Assembly: GCA_009701885.1 (NCBI GenBank)
Contig: WLJH01000003.1
Span: 1 to 64,000 of the forward strand
Length of the DNA stretch: 64,000 nucleotides
Source of the DNA: Actinomycetota bacterium
GTDB taxonomy: Bacteria > Actinomycetota > Actinomycetes > Propionibacteriales > Nocardioidaceae
Reading direction: 5' to 3'
This document shows, in pieces, positions 41,146-50,651 of the stretch (the stretch's first letter is position 1; every line of letters starts with the position of its first letter). The position numbers were made by a program, and so were the translations under genes. The notes beneath the pieces are model-generated. The model searched no databases and had not been told where the DNA came from. It was given only the letters and a program-made list of their open reading frames with translations.

Positions 41146-41415
41146 TCACCGCGCGTAGCGCACGGCCGCACGGGCCCGAGCCTTCTCCGCCTCGACCTCC
41201 CGGTCCTTGGGCGGGGCGGTGGTGGTGAGCGCGTCGAGGAGGTGCCGGGTGGCGTGGGCGACCTCGGCCACGGCGCGGTCGAAGGCCTGCTGGTTGGCCT
41301 GCGAGGGCTTCGTGGAGCCGCTGACCTTGCGGACGTACTGCAGCGCTGCTGCCGTCACCTCGTCGGTCGTCGCCGGGGGCTCGAAGTTGTGGAGCTGACG
41401 GATGTTGCGGCACAT
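41146..41415 (-). CDS. DUF2277 family protein
   Basis: This is an 89-residue protein beginning MCRNIRQLHNFEPPATTDEVTAAALQYVRKVSGSTKPSQANQQAFDRAVAEVAHATRHLLDAL, the strongly conserved DUF2277 sequence. Its function is unknown. It is coupled to the sirtuin gene (7-bp gap). Its upstream region is the palindrome-rich interval shared with the divergent XRE regulator. Confidence 0.9.
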   Translation of the reverse strand: MCRNIRQLHNFEPPATTDEVTAAALQYVRKVSGSTKPSQANQQAFDRAVAEVAHATRHLLDALTTTAPPKDREVEAEKARARAAVRYAR

Positions 41416-41476
41416 GGGCCGAGCGTACGTCGGCGCGCCCGGATGCATGCGTGCTCCAGCATGCATCGGCCGTCAG

Positions 41477-41495
41477 CGCTAGCAAGGTGCTAGCG
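41477..41495. promoter_or_regulatory. 8-3-8 palindrome CGCTAGCA-AGG-TGCTAGCG
   Basis: This perfect inverted repeat lies 62 bp upstream of the DUF2277 start and about 100 bp upstream of the XRE start. The half-site GCTAGCA recurs at 41589-41595. It is probably an operator of the XRE regulator. Confidence 0.55.
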
Positions 41496-41558
41496 ATACG
41501 CGCGTGACGAGGACCCTCCCGCTGTTGGCGTTCCTGTGAGGGACGTGACTCGTCACAC

Positions 41559-41597
41559 GTGCTTGCTGACTTGCAAGTGCTTGCTATTGCTAGCACT
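41559..41597. promoter_or_regulatory. Clustered TTGC/TAGCA repeats at the XRE gene start
   Basis: GTGCTTGCT occurs twice (41559-41567 and 41577-41585). The palindrome ACTTGCAAGT (41569-41578) lies between them and GCTAGCAC follows, ending at the ATG at 41598. This suggests stacked binding sites for autoregulation. Confidence 0.5.
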
Positions 41598-42029
41598 ATG
41601 GGACCCATGGCCAAGGGAAAGGTGTCGACGGCGGTCGGCTCGCTGGGTGACTACCTCAAGGAGCAGCGCACGCTCGCGCAGCTCTCCTTGCGGCAGCTCG
41701 CCGAGCAGACCGGCGTCTCGAACCCGTACCTCAGCCAGATCGAGCGTGGACTGCGGCGCCCGTCAGCGGAGGTGCTGCAGCAGATCGCGAAGGCCCTGCG
41801 GATCTCGGCCGAGCAGCTCTACCTGCGCGCCGGGATCGTGAGCCCCGACGAAGGCCTCGGCGGCTCGGTCGAGCTCGCCGTCCTCGCGGACCCGGCGCTC
41901 ACCGAGCGGCAGAAGCAGTCCCTGCTCGACGTCTACCAGTCCTTCCTCGCCATGAACGGCGCCGCTGCGGGCAGCGGGGCCGGCCCCGGGCCGGCCCAGC
42001 CGGGCGAGGAGCACGAAGCCACACCCTGA
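41598..42029 (+). CDS. XRE-type HTH regulator (Rv0474-like)
   Basis: This is a 143-residue protein with one helix-turn-helix domain (about residues 15-70: LGDYLKEQRTLAQLSLRQLAEQTGVSNPYLSQIERGLRRPSAEVLQQIAKALRISAEQLYLRAGI). A helical segment follows (LADPALTERQKQSLLDVYQSFLAM), then a Gly/Ala/Pro tail. The start may be ATG 41598 or ATG 41607; no Shine-Dalgarno precedes either, so leaderless expression is possible. The order XRE then HBHA-like matches Mycobacterium tuberculosis Rv0474-Rv0475, which suggests that it controls its neighbour and itself. Confidence 0.88.
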   Translation: MGPMAKGKVSTAVGSLGDYLKEQRTLAQLSLRQLAEQTGVSNPYLSQIERGLRRPSAEVLQQIAKALRISAEQLYLRAGIVSPDEGLGGSVELAVLADPALTERQKQSLLDVYQSFLAMNGAAAGSGAGPGPAQPGEEHEATP

Positions 42030-42092
42030 GTCGCGGCACCCGCCACGACCGACACGACGGGCCCTCGGGCCCACCGAAGGAGCACATCCATC

Positions 42093-42800
42093 ATGGCCAA
42101 GGCCACTCTCCCCACCGTCCGCATCGAGGACCTCAAGACCGAGGCCACCAAGACCCTCTACGCCGGCGCCGGTGTCGTCGACATGGCCGTCGAGGCCGTG
42201 CGCGAGTACGTCGCCGAGGTGCAGGAGAAGCTCGTCGAGCTGCAGAAGGACGCCCAGTCCCGCCTCGAGCGCGTGCAGAAGTCCGTCAAGGACCTCGAGC
42301 CCACCACCCTGCGCGCCCAGGTCGAGAAGACCGTCAACGCCCGCGTCGAGGCGCTGAGCGACGAGGCCAAGGCCCGCCGCACCGCGATCGAGAAGCGCGT
42401 CGCCGAGCTCCAGGGCGAGGCCCTCGCGCTGCCGACGCAGGTCCGCAAGCAGCTCGACGAGACCACCGCCACCGCCACCGCCGCCTACGCCGACCTGGCC
42501 AAGCGCGGCGAGGTGCTCGTGGGCCGCATCCGCAAGCAGGAGTCCACCAAGGCTGCCGCGACCTCCGCCAAGACCACCAAGGCGAAGGCCAAGACGACCA
42601 CCACCCAGGCCAAGAAGACCGCCAAGACCACCGCGAAGACCACCGCGACCTCGGCGAAGTCGACCGCCAAGAAGGCCACCACCACGGCCAAGAAGTCCCC
42701 GGCCAAGAAGTCGGCCACCGCCACCAAGACCGCGGCCAAGAAGACCGCGACCGCCGCCGCCCAGGCCACCACCGAGGCGGCCGCCAAGGTCGGCGACTGA
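42093..42800 (+). CDS. HBHA-like (heparin-binding hemagglutinin-like) protein
   Basis: This is a 235-residue protein with a helical, coiled-coil-prone N-terminal part (VDMAVEAVREYVAEVQEKLVELQKDAQSRLERVQKSVKDLEPTTLRAQVEKTVNARVEAL) and a Lys/Ala/Thr-rich tail from about residue 150 (KTTKAKAKTTTTQAKKTAKTT...). This is the layout of mycobacterial HbhA, whose lysine tail binds sulfated sugars. In a non-pathogen the tail may bind DNA or cell-wall polymers instead. GAAGGAG precedes the ATG. The codon bias is strong (AAG and ACC nearly exclusive), suggesting high expression. Confidence 0.85.
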   Translation: MAKATLPTVRIEDLKTEATKTLYAGAGVVDMAVEAVREYVAEVQEKLVELQKDAQSRLERVQKSVKDLEPTTLRAQVEKTVNARVEALSDEAKARRTAIEKRVAELQGEALALPTQVRKQLDETTATATAAYADLAKRGEVLVGRIRKQESTKAAATSAKTTKAKAKTTTTQAKKTAKTTAKTTATSAKSTAKKATTTAKKSPAKKSATATKTAAKKTATAAAQATTEAAAKVGD

Positions 42801-42834
42801 CCCGTCCTCCGGCGCTCCGGCGCCGCGCACGTCT

Positions 42835-42870
42835 CGAGCCCCGTCGCCCCTCCCTGGGCGGCGGGGCTCG
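42835..42870. terminator. Terminator between hbhA-like and beta-propeller genes
   Basis: The 15-bp arms 42835-42849 (CGAGCCCCGTCGCCC) and 42856-42870 (GGGCGGCGGGGCTCG) have one T-G wobble and a 6-nt loop. They lie between convergent genes and are followed by a TTCCTT stretch on plus. Confidence 0.85.
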
Positions 42871-42896
42871 ACGCTTCCTTGCTCCTCGGCGGCGCC

Positions 42897-45008
42897 TCAG
42901 ACCGGGAAGAACGACGCGTCGTCGCCGGTCACGAGCAGCACCCGCGTGTCGGGCAGCCGGACCAGCCGTACCCGCTCGACGTCCGAGCCGTGCTCGACCT
43001 CGACCAGCTCCTGCGAGATCACCCCGTCCCGGAGCCGGACGACCGAGACCCACCCCGTCCGCGCCCCCCAGCCCCGGGTGAGCACGCTCAGCGCCGTCCG
43101 CGACCCCGGCAGCCAGGTGAAGGCGCGCGGGTCGGTGGCCGCGACGTGCCGGGTGCCCGGCGCCCAGGACTCCACGTCCAGCCGCCGGGGCTCGGCCAGG
43201 TCGGCCAGGTCGAAGAGGCCGGCCTGGGCGCCCCACGACTCCCCGCCCCGCCGGGTCGGGACCGGACCCTCACCGATCCCGAGCAGCCGGTGCGGTCCGA
43301 GCGGGTGGAGGTACGCCGAGAAGCCCGGGATCTTCAGCTCTCCGACGACCTGTGGCCGAGCCGGGTCGGCGAGGTCGACCGTGTAGAGCGGGTCGACCTG
43401 GCGGAAGGTGACGACCAGGGCGAGGTCCCCGAACCACCGCACGGCCTCGATGTCCTCCCGGGGGCCGATCCGGTCGACCCGGCCGACCTCGTCGAGCCGG
43501 CCGTCGCCGGTGTCGGCCAGCACCACGATCGAGGACCAGTTGCCGGTCTCGACCGTCGGTCCGACGGCCACGCGCAGCTTCCCGTCGTGCTCGTCCATCG
43601 ACCAGCGGTCGCGGATCGCGCCGTCCACCTCGCCGGAGGCGGTGTAGGTCGCGCCCGTCCCGTCCAGCACGAACTCGTGCAGCTCGCTGGTGCCGTCCGG
43701 CTCCGGCAGCGCGACCCGGCTGCCGGTGAGCGGTCCGCCGCGCCACGACGTGACCCCGTCGAACATCCAGCAGCACCCGCTGGCGGCACCGGACGTCGCG
43801 AGGTAGAGCCGCTCGGTCGAGGCGTAGACGAGGTCCGTGCCGACCGCGACGCCGACCCCCTGGGCCCCGCCGGCGTCCTCCGGGCCGGCGTCGTCGGAGC
43901 CGGAGTCGCCGGGGTCGTCGGTCGCGCCGAGGTCGCCGAGCGGCTCGGCGGCGTCCAGCCCGACGATCGCCACCGTCCCCGGGGTCGAGCCGTCGGCGCT
44001 GCCGGGGTCGGCGGGCAGCGCGACGTCCTCGCACGCGAGCAGCCGCGAGGTCCGCGACGTCCCGTCGGCGGCGTACGTCGTCACGTGGGGGAGCCAGTCG
44101 TCGACCGTCGTGGCGCGGACCGCCTCGAGGTTGCGCTCGAGGGCCGCGTCCTCCTGAGCACGCCCACGGGGTCCCCCGCGACCCGGTGCGCCGAAGGGCA
44201 GGTCCGGCAGCCCGGACTCGACCACGAACCGCAGCACCGAGCCGTGCTGGCGCACGGAGAGCAGCGCGGAGTCGAGCGTGAGGGTGTCGGTGACGACGGG
44301 TGCCCCCGGGTCGGAGACGTCGACGCGGAGCAAGCGGGTGCCCTCGGCGCCCCGCTCCGCCTCCCGGTCGGCCCCGACCACGACCACCGCGTCGCCGACG
44401 AGCAGCAGCTCGGGGTCGACGACGTCGGGGAGGTCGAGCCGGGCGGTCTCCCGCACCGTCGCGCCGGTGACGTCGGCGACGACGAGCCCGCCTCCCCAGC
44501 CGCCCGGCTCGACCCGCACGAGGAGCCGGCCGTCGGACTTCGCGACGTCCGGCTCGTCGACCCCGGCCTCCTGGACGTTGGTGCCGGTGCCGCTCTGGGT
44601 CGCGTTGGTCATGCCGCCGGCGTCGGCAGAGGTGGCCGCCGAGTCCGACGCGGCGGAGCGCATGGCGCCCCCGACCGACGCCTGGGCCTCCGCGCGCAGG
44701 TCCGTCGCGGCGACCGGCCAGCCGGCGTACCCGACCCACCCCCAGGGGGTCACGAGCTCCTCCGCGCGGTCGACGTGCCAGGCCAGCAGCTCCTCGCAGG
44801 AGTCGGCCGGCACCAGTCCGTCCCCCTGCCACGCGACCGGTCTCGTCGAGCCGGCCGGACGACCCGGCGCGGCAGTCGGCTCGCCGACTGGGTCAGCGAC
44901 CGGGGCGGCGTCCTGGTCGGCGAGGGAGACGCCGACCAGCACCCCTGCGGCGAGGAGTCCGCCCGCCGTCGCGGTGCTGAGCAGCAGGGTCCGAGGGCGT
45001 GCGCGCAT
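42897..45008 (-). CDS. Secreted beta-propeller domain protein
   Basis: This is a 703-residue protein with a signal peptide (RPRTLLLSTATAGGLLAAGVLVGVSLA). The block GTGTNVQEAGVDEPDVAKSDGRLLVRV is the hallmark of secreted C-terminal beta-propeller proteins (COG4880-type). Repeated strand motifs follow, such as RIGPREDIEAVRWFGDLALVVTFRQVDPLYTVDLADPARPQVVGELKIPGFSAYLHPL. The family role is unknown; a surface or protein-interaction function is likely. It ends convergent with the HBHA-like gene and is divergent from the oxidoreductase. Confidence 0.88.
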   Translation of the reverse strand: MRARPRTLLLSTATAGGLLAAGVLVGVSLADQDAAPVADPVGEPTAAPGRPAGSTRPVAWQGDGLVPADSCEELLAWHVDRAEELVTPWGWVGYAGWPVAATDLRAEAQASVGGAMRSAASDSAATSADAGGMTNATQSGTGTNVQEAGVDEPDVAKSDGRLLVRVEPGGWGGGLVVADVTGATVRETARLDLPDVVDPELLLVGDAVVVVGADREAERGAEGTRLLRVDVSDPGAPVVTDTLTLDSALLSVRQHGSVLRFVVESGLPDLPFGAPGRGGPRGRAQEDAALERNLEAVRATTVDDWLPHVTTYAADGTSRTSRLLACEDVALPADPGSADGSTPGTVAIVGLDAAEPLGDLGATDDPGDSGSDDAGPEDAGGAQGVGVAVGTDLVYASTERLYLATSGAASGCCWMFDGVTSWRGGPLTGSRVALPEPDGTSELHEFVLDGTGATYTASGEVDGAIRDRWSMDEHDGKLRVAVGPTVETGNWSSIVVLADTGDGRLDEVGRVDRIGPREDIEAVRWFGDLALVVTFRQVDPLYTVDLADPARPQVVGELKIPGFSAYLHPLGPHRLLGIGEGPVPTRRGGESWGAQAGLFDLADLAEPRRLDVESWAPGTRHVAATDPRAFTWLPGSRTALSVLTRGWGARTGWVSVVRLRDGVISQELVEVEHGSDVERVRLVRLPDTRVLLVTGDDASFFPV

Positions 45009-45073
45009 GCTGCTGCGACGTACGACGCGGACGCGCGGTTCCCGGTGCCGAGGCCGCCTGCGACGATGGCCCC

Positions 45074-46267
<1,194 letters not shown>

Positions 46268-46296
46268 GCGCGCGCCGAGGGTTCATACTCCTCCCC

Positions 46297-46986
46297 ATGA
46301 CGTCAGGGGAGGACGTGCGGGTGAGCCGTGCGTGGGCAGTGGTGGCCGTCGTGGCGTGGTTCGGGGTGGTGGCGACCGTGCTGCTGTCGGGACTGGGGTG
46401 GTACGCCCAGGTCCCGCCCGAGCCCGGCCTCTACGGCGACACCGGCGACGGGGCGTACGGCGTGCTCCAGCGCGTCGTCGACACCTTCAGCTACTTCACG
46501 ATCTGGTCCAACATCGTCGTGGCGGTGACCGCGACCCTGCTGGCCCGGGGGAGCCACGGCCCGAGGACCCGGGTGCTGCTGCTGGACGCGCTGCTGATGA
46601 TCACGGTCACGGGGATCGTCTACCAGCTGCTGCTGGCACCCTCGATCGACGTGCAGGGCTGGTCGCTGCTCACCGACCCGGTCCTGCACGTCGTGACGCC
46701 GCTGCTCACCCTGGCCGTCTGGGCCTGGGCCGGTCCGCGCGGCTGGCTCACCGTGCGCCTGCTGCCGCTCTCGCTCGTCGTGCCGCTGCTGTGGGTCGTC
46801 TGGATGCTGGCCCGCGGCGCCGTGATCGACGCCTACCCCTACGCCTTCGTCGCGGCCAACGAGCGCGGCTACCCCGCAGCGCTCGCCACGATCGCGGCCA
46901 TCCTGGTCTTCGGCCTCGTCGTCGCCGCGCTGCTCACTGCGGTCGACCGGGTCCTCTCGCGTCGGCGCGCGGTCCAGCCCGCCTAG
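46297..46986 (+). CDS. Pr6Pr family membrane protein
   Basis: This is a 229-residue protein with six hydrophobic segments, starting AWAVVAVVAWFGVVATVLLSGLGW. The motifs VDTFSYFTIWSNIVVAVTATLL, VTGIVYQLLLAP, DPVLHVVTPLLTLAVWAWAGPRG and DAYPYAFVAANERGYPAALATIAAILVF are those of the Pr6Pr (FAR-17a/AIG1-like) family. The role is unknown. It starts at ATG 46297. Confidence 0.85.
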   Translation: MTSGEDVRVSRAWAVVAVVAWFGVVATVLLSGLGWYAQVPPEPGLYGDTGDGAYGVLQRVVDTFSYFTIWSNIVVAVTATLLARGSHGPRTRVLLLDALLMITVTGIVYQLLLAPSIDVQGWSLLTDPVLHVVTPLLTLAVWAWAGPRGWLTVRLLPLSLVVPLLWVVWMLARGAVIDAYPYAFVAANERGYPAALATIAAILVFGLVVAALLTAVDRVLSRRRAVQPA

Positions 46987-46995
46987 GGACGGGGA

Positions 46996-47574
46996 TCACC
47001 GCCACTCGACGGCAGTGCCCTCCTGGTCGTCGTAGGTGTCGTTGTCGTCGTAGCCGATCCGGTCCAGCGGTGCACCTCCGGGCTCCACGACGAAGGTGAC
47101 GCAGGTGTCCATCGAGCTGCCCAGCGGCGGCTCTGGCGCGGTGAACCCGACGCGGGCGCACCCGTCGACGATGGCCGGCGAGGCGATGGGGCGCAGCTGC
47201 GTGTCCCCGGACCACCCCACGACGACGTCGGCGGGGAAGAACCGCTGGGCGTCGCCGGAGACTGCTGTGAAGGTGAGGCGCGCGAAGTACGGCGTGCCCG
47301 GGATGTCGTCGAACAGCGAGGGGTCCGCCCGGGCGACGGAGGTGACGGTGAGGTCGATGACGTTGGGCTCCCCGTCCGAGGCGGCGGTGCGCTCCTCCAG
47401 CGGGATCCGTGCGGTCTCGCCGATGTCCAGGACCGTGCCGGGAGCGGTGAGCCCCAGGGATGCGCCGGGTTCCGTCGGCGCGCTCGGTCCGGGGGTCTGC
47501 GGGTCCTTACCGCCGCAGGCGACGAGCGCGAGCAGTGCCAGGACGGTGCCGGCCGCCTGGTGGCACCGCCTCAC
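46996..47574 (-). CDS. Putative lipoprotein
   Basis: This is a 192-residue protein from GTG 47574: MRRCHQAAGTVLALLALVACGGKDP is a lipoprotein signal with lipobox LVAC and lipidated Cys20. A Pro/Thr linker leads to a beta-rich domain (LTAPGTVLDIGETARIPLEE, NVIDLTVTSVARADPSLFDDIPGTPYFARLTFTAVSGDAQRF, CARVGFTAPEPPLGSSMDTCVTFVVEPGGAPLDRIGYD) resembling DUF4352-type immunoglobulin-like modules. The frame is open to 47760, giving 62 extra residues that would bury the signal. I judge these non-coding or a remnant. The function is unknown. Confidence 0.7.
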   Translation of the reverse strand: MRRCHQAAGTVLALLALVACGGKDPQTPGPSAPTEPGASLGLTAPGTVLDIGETARIPLEERTAASDGEPNVIDLTVTSVARADPSLFDDIPGTPYFARLTFTAVSGDAQRFFPADVVVGWSGDTQLRPIASPAIVDGCARVGFTAPEPPLGSSMDTCVTFVVEPGGAPLDRIGYDDNDTYDDQEGTAVEWR

Positions 47575-47769
47575 CCGTGCCGCCTTGGCCGCGGGCCGGT
47601 CCAGGCCGGTCTCGACCTGCTCGTCGGTGAGCCCGAGGCCGCTGGAGACCTGCAGGCAGTGCTCGGCGATGCGACGGGCGGTGCTGCCCCCCTCGTCGAC
47701 CACGCGCTTCTCCTCGCCTCGAGATCCGAGAGCATCGTGGCCTGCGCCGGGCGTGCTCAAACACCGGTC

Positions 47770-47955
47770 TCAGTCGGCGCCGGGCGGCCAGACGTAGGGC
47801 AGTCATCGGGGACGTCGGGGAAGAACCGGCGGTAGTGCCCCGGGTTTTTGCGGACCAGGGCCGAGCGGTGGCTCTCGTGCACGGACGCCTTCCCCCGCCA
47901 GGGAGGGAGGCCGCCGGTCCGGGCAAGCTCGTCCTCGTCGCGGATGGACGTGACG
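47770..47955 (-). pseudogene. Remnant of an MSMEG_6728-family gene (C-terminal end, frameshifted)
   Basis: Minus-strand sequence reads DELARTGGLPPWRGKASVHESHRSALVRKNPGHYRRFFPDVPDD, which matches the C-terminal end of the actinobacterial MSMEG_6728-type family. The frame then breaks at about 47800-47806. Adding one base restores LPYVWPPGAD and a stop at 47770, the expected family ending. The N-terminal two thirds is missing. I read it as a truncated and frameshifted pseudogene abutting a kinase remnant on the other strand. A sequencing error could explain the shift but not the truncation. Confidence 0.65.
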
Positions 47956-48736
47956 CCATCGACCCGGACCCCGAGGCGCGCTGCACGATGGCCGACGCCG
48001 CGGTCGAGCTGGCCCGGCTCGCCGACGAGCACCCGACGCAGACGCTCGAGACACCGATGACCGCGACCGCACCCCTGCCGCTGCGGCGTCCGTCCCCTCC
48101 GCGCCGGTGGACCCCGAGCCGACGCCCGGAACGGAGTCGACACCGGTCGTGGCGGCGCCGCCGGCCGCCCCGAGCGCGGAGCGGTCGAGGCGGCGTACGC
48201 CGGCGCTCGTCGTCGCCCTGCTGCTCCTGCTGCTCGGGGGTGCGATCGCGGTCGCGCTGCTGCCGGGCGAGGACGAGAAGCCCGCCGCCGCGCCGGACGG
48301 CGCCAGCAGCACTGCGCCCCAGGACCCTCGCGGCAGCGGGACGTCGGACCCGTCCGAGGAGCCGCCGGCCGAGCCCTCGGAGGAGGGACGGGAGGCCGAG
48401 CCGAGCCAGGAAGGTGCGACGACCGCGCCGGCGGCCGAGGCCGGGTCCGGCGAGGCCGAGGCGCTGGTCTCCGAGTACTACGGCCTCCTCCCCGACGACA
48501 CGCGCACCGCGTGGGGCTACCTCGGCGGCGAGGCACGGTCCGACGCTGGTGGGTACGGCGGGTACATCGGCTTCTGGGAGACCGTCGAGTCCGTGTCGGT
48601 CGAGGGCACCTCGGTCGAGGACGGGGTCGTCACGGTCGACCTGGTCTACGACGGTGCCGAGTCAGAGACGCGGCGGCTCGTGGTCGCCGAGCAGGGCGGC
48701 GGCCTGGTCATCGCCGACGACCTCGGGGCGGCCTGA
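47920..48736 (+). pseudogene. C-terminal remnant of a membrane Ser/Thr protein kinase (frameshifted)
   Basis: One plus frame reads AIDPDPEARCTMADAAVELARLADE, like the end of a Hanks-type kinase domain (subdomain XI, DPxxRPT pattern). Around 48040-48100 the coding signal moves to another frame (TPAAAASVPSAPVDPEPTP...). That frame continues as a Pro-rich linker, one transmembrane helix (TPALVVALLLLLLGGAIAVALL) and an extracellular domain with ALVSEYYGLLPDDTRTAWGYL and GYIGFWETVESVSVEG, typical of actinobacterial kinases. The kinase N-lobe and active site are absent. From GTG 48107 a 209-residue membrane protein could still be made. Confidence 0.6.
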
Positions 48737-48864
48737 GCGTCACGCTGTCGGGTGGACCTCGGCCCGGCTGCCCGGCCCACCCGGAGACACCGCGCAGCTC
48801 GGCCGGCCGTGTGGGGAGGACGGGCTGCTCCCGGCGTACGCCGGCGGTGGGTGGACGGGCTGGG

Positions 48865-48937
48865 TGCCCCAGGCAAGAGTCGAACTTGCGACCTTTCGCT
48901 TAGGAGGCGGCTGCTCTATCCACTGAGCTACTGGGGC
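48865..48937 (-). tRNA. tRNA-Arg (anticodon CCT)
   Basis: A cloverleaf on minus has acceptor GCCCCAG/CTGGGGC with discriminator A, D-arm GCTC/GAGC, anticodon loop CTCCTAA (CCT, Arg AGG codon) and T-arm GCAAG/CTTGC. CCA is not encoded. The anticodon stem GCCGC/GCGAA has only three pairs; the two outer positions (G27-A43, C28-A42) are mismatched, which is unusual. Confidence 0.85.
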
Positions 48938-49146
48938 GGCGCGGGCCATCTTGTCAGACCCTCGCGGCGGCCCCGGACTTGGATCCCAGGGGTGCACAGA
49001 CGCACAATCATCCACTTGGGGGAGCCTCGTACCGTCGAGCAGGCGCAGCGCCGCGCTGCTCCCCGACCGGGTGGCCGACCCGGCTCGTCGTACGACGCGT
49101 CCGGGGGCCGCCACCCGACAGCACGCACCCGCAGGAGATCGACCAC

Positions 49147-50400
49147 GTGAGCACGCCCGTCCCGCCCCCCGAGGGCGAGGTCGCGACCCCGGCCCCCCGG
49201 GTGACCACGCGGGGCAAGCGACGCGCGCGGCGACGTCGTCGTCACACCGTGGCCAAGGTGCTGGTCGCGACGCTGGTGGTGCTCGGCCTGGTGACCGGTC
49301 TGTCGGTGACCTACCTCTACCGCAGCCTCAGCGGCAACCTGACGGTCCTCGACATCGAGGACAGCCTCGTGGGTGAGCGGCCGGAGAAGGTCGAGGTGGC
49401 CGGTCCCCAGGAGCCGCTCAACGTCCTGGTCATGGGCTCGGACACCCGCGAGGGCGAGAACAACATCGACGGGCTGACCGGCGACGGCGAGCGATCGGAC
49501 ACCACGCTGCTGCTGCACTTCTCCGCCGACCGCGAGCGGGCCTACGGCGTGAGCATCCCGCGCGACTCCATGGTCAACCGGCCGCAGTGCAAGAACGAGG
49601 ACGGCGAGACCACCCCGGCCGCGGACTACCAGATGTGGAACGTCGCCTACCAGGTCGGTGGTCCGGCCTGCACGATCCAGCAGTTCGAGTCGCTGACCGG
49701 CATCCGGCTGGACCACTTCGTCGTCGTCGACTTCACCGGGTTCCAGGACATGGTCGACGCCGTCGGTGGGGTCGAGGTCTGCATCCCCGAGACCATCGAT
49801 GACCGCGAGCACGGCATGTACCTCGAGGCCGGCACCCGCAAGCTCGAGGGCATCCAGGCGCTCAACTACGTGCGCCAGCGCTACGCGCTGTCCGGCGGCT
49901 CGGACGTCGGCCGGATGAAGCGGCAGCAGGCGTTCATCGCCTCCATGGTCAACACGGTCCTGTCCTCCGGCACGCTGGCCCGCCCGGACCGGCTGCTCAA
50001 CTTCCTCCAGGCCGCGACCGAGTCGCTCACCCTCGACGAGGGACTCGGCGACCTCTGGAAGATCGCCAAGCTCGGCTACGAGTTCCGCGGCATCGGGCTG
50101 GACCAGGTGCAGTTCATGACCATCCCGATCGAGGTCGACCCCAACGACCCCAACCGGCTGGTGTGGACCGAGGACGCCGACGACGTCTGGAACAAGCTCA
50201 AGAACGACGAGCCGCTCAGCCGGCGCCTGGCCACCGACGTGATCACCGCCGGCAGCGTCCCGGGTGCCTCGGGCTCGGAGGAGCCCGCCGCCGGCGGGTC
50301 GGACACCGGCTCCCAGGGGGGCGGGTCCGGCTCAGGCGACGGACCCGGCGTGCCGACCGCCTCCGACGAGGCGCTGGCCGCGGCCGGGCTCTGCACGTGA
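49147..50400 (+). CDS. LytR-CpsA-Psr (LCP) family protein
   Basis: This is a 417-residue membrane enzyme that attaches glycopolymers to peptidoglycan. A basic cytoplasmic start (RGKRRARRRRRH) precedes one membrane helix (about residues 37-58, KVLVATLVVLGLVTGLSVTYLY). The LCP domain follows: LNVLVMGSDTREGENN, GERSDTTLLLHFSADRERAYGVSIPRDSMVN, FESLTGIRLDHFVVVDFTGFQDMVDAVGGVEVCIPE, LNYVRQRYALSGGSDVGRMKRQQ. The C-terminal 60 residues are Gly/Ser-rich. It starts at GTG 49147 after AGGAG, and its stop overlaps the next small gene. Confidence 0.93.
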   Translation: MSTPVPPPEGEVATPAPRVTTRGKRRARRRRRHTVAKVLVATLVVLGLVTGLSVTYLYRSLSGNLTVLDIEDSLVGERPEKVEVAGPQEPLNVLVMGSDTREGENNIDGLTGDGERSDTTLLLHFSADRERAYGVSIPRDSMVNRPQCKNEDGETTPAADYQMWNVAYQVGGPACTIQQFESLTGIRLDHFVVVDFTGFQDMVDAVGGVEVCIPETIDDREHGMYLEAGTRKLEGIQALNYVRQRYALSGGSDVGRMKRQQAFIASMVNTVLSSGTLARPDRLLNFLQAATESLTLDEGLGDLWKIAKLGYEFRGIGLDQVQFMTIPIEVDPNDPNRLVWTEDADDVWNKLKNDEPLSRRLATDVITAGSVPGASGSEEPAAGGSDTGSQGGGSGSGDGPGVPTASDEALAAAGLCT

Positions 50401-50627
50401 GCGGCGAGGGCCCCGGGGGCACGGACGGCCCCGGTGGTTGCGGCGATGCCGACGCCCCTGCCCAGCGGCGTACGTCGGAGTGGGAGCGGGCCCGGCGGCG
50501 GGCCGAGGTCTTCGGCGAGAGCCTGCCGGAGACGACCTCGGACGAGCGCGACACCGGAGATTCGCGTGGTCCCCGGGACGGTGACACCTGGCTCATCGAG
50601 CAGGTGCCGCCGCACCACGGCGGCTGA
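50397..50627 (+). CDS. Small uncharacterised protein downstream of LCP
   Basis: This 76-residue protein starts at GTG 50397, overlapping the LCP stop by 4 bp. It is Gly/Asp-rich at the start, then SEWERARRRAEVFGESLPETTSDERDTGDS and WLIEQVPPHHGG. There is no membrane segment. The overlap suggests it is made together with the LCP enzyme, perhaps as a cytoplasmic partner. I recall similar short proteins in this position in relatives, without a known function. Confidence 0.65.
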   Translation: MSGEGPGGTDGPGGCGDADAPAQRRTSEWERARRRAEVFGESLPETTSDERDTGDSRGPRDGDTWLIEQVPPHHGG

Positions 50628-50651
50628 GGAAGACCCACCGACCCGCCACCC

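Noticed and set aside
47575..47760. 62-residue N-terminal extension of the lipoprotein gene to ATG 47760
   Set aside because: It would place the hydrophobic segment and lipobox in the interior, which does not fit lipoprotein export; a GTG directly before the signal sequence is available.
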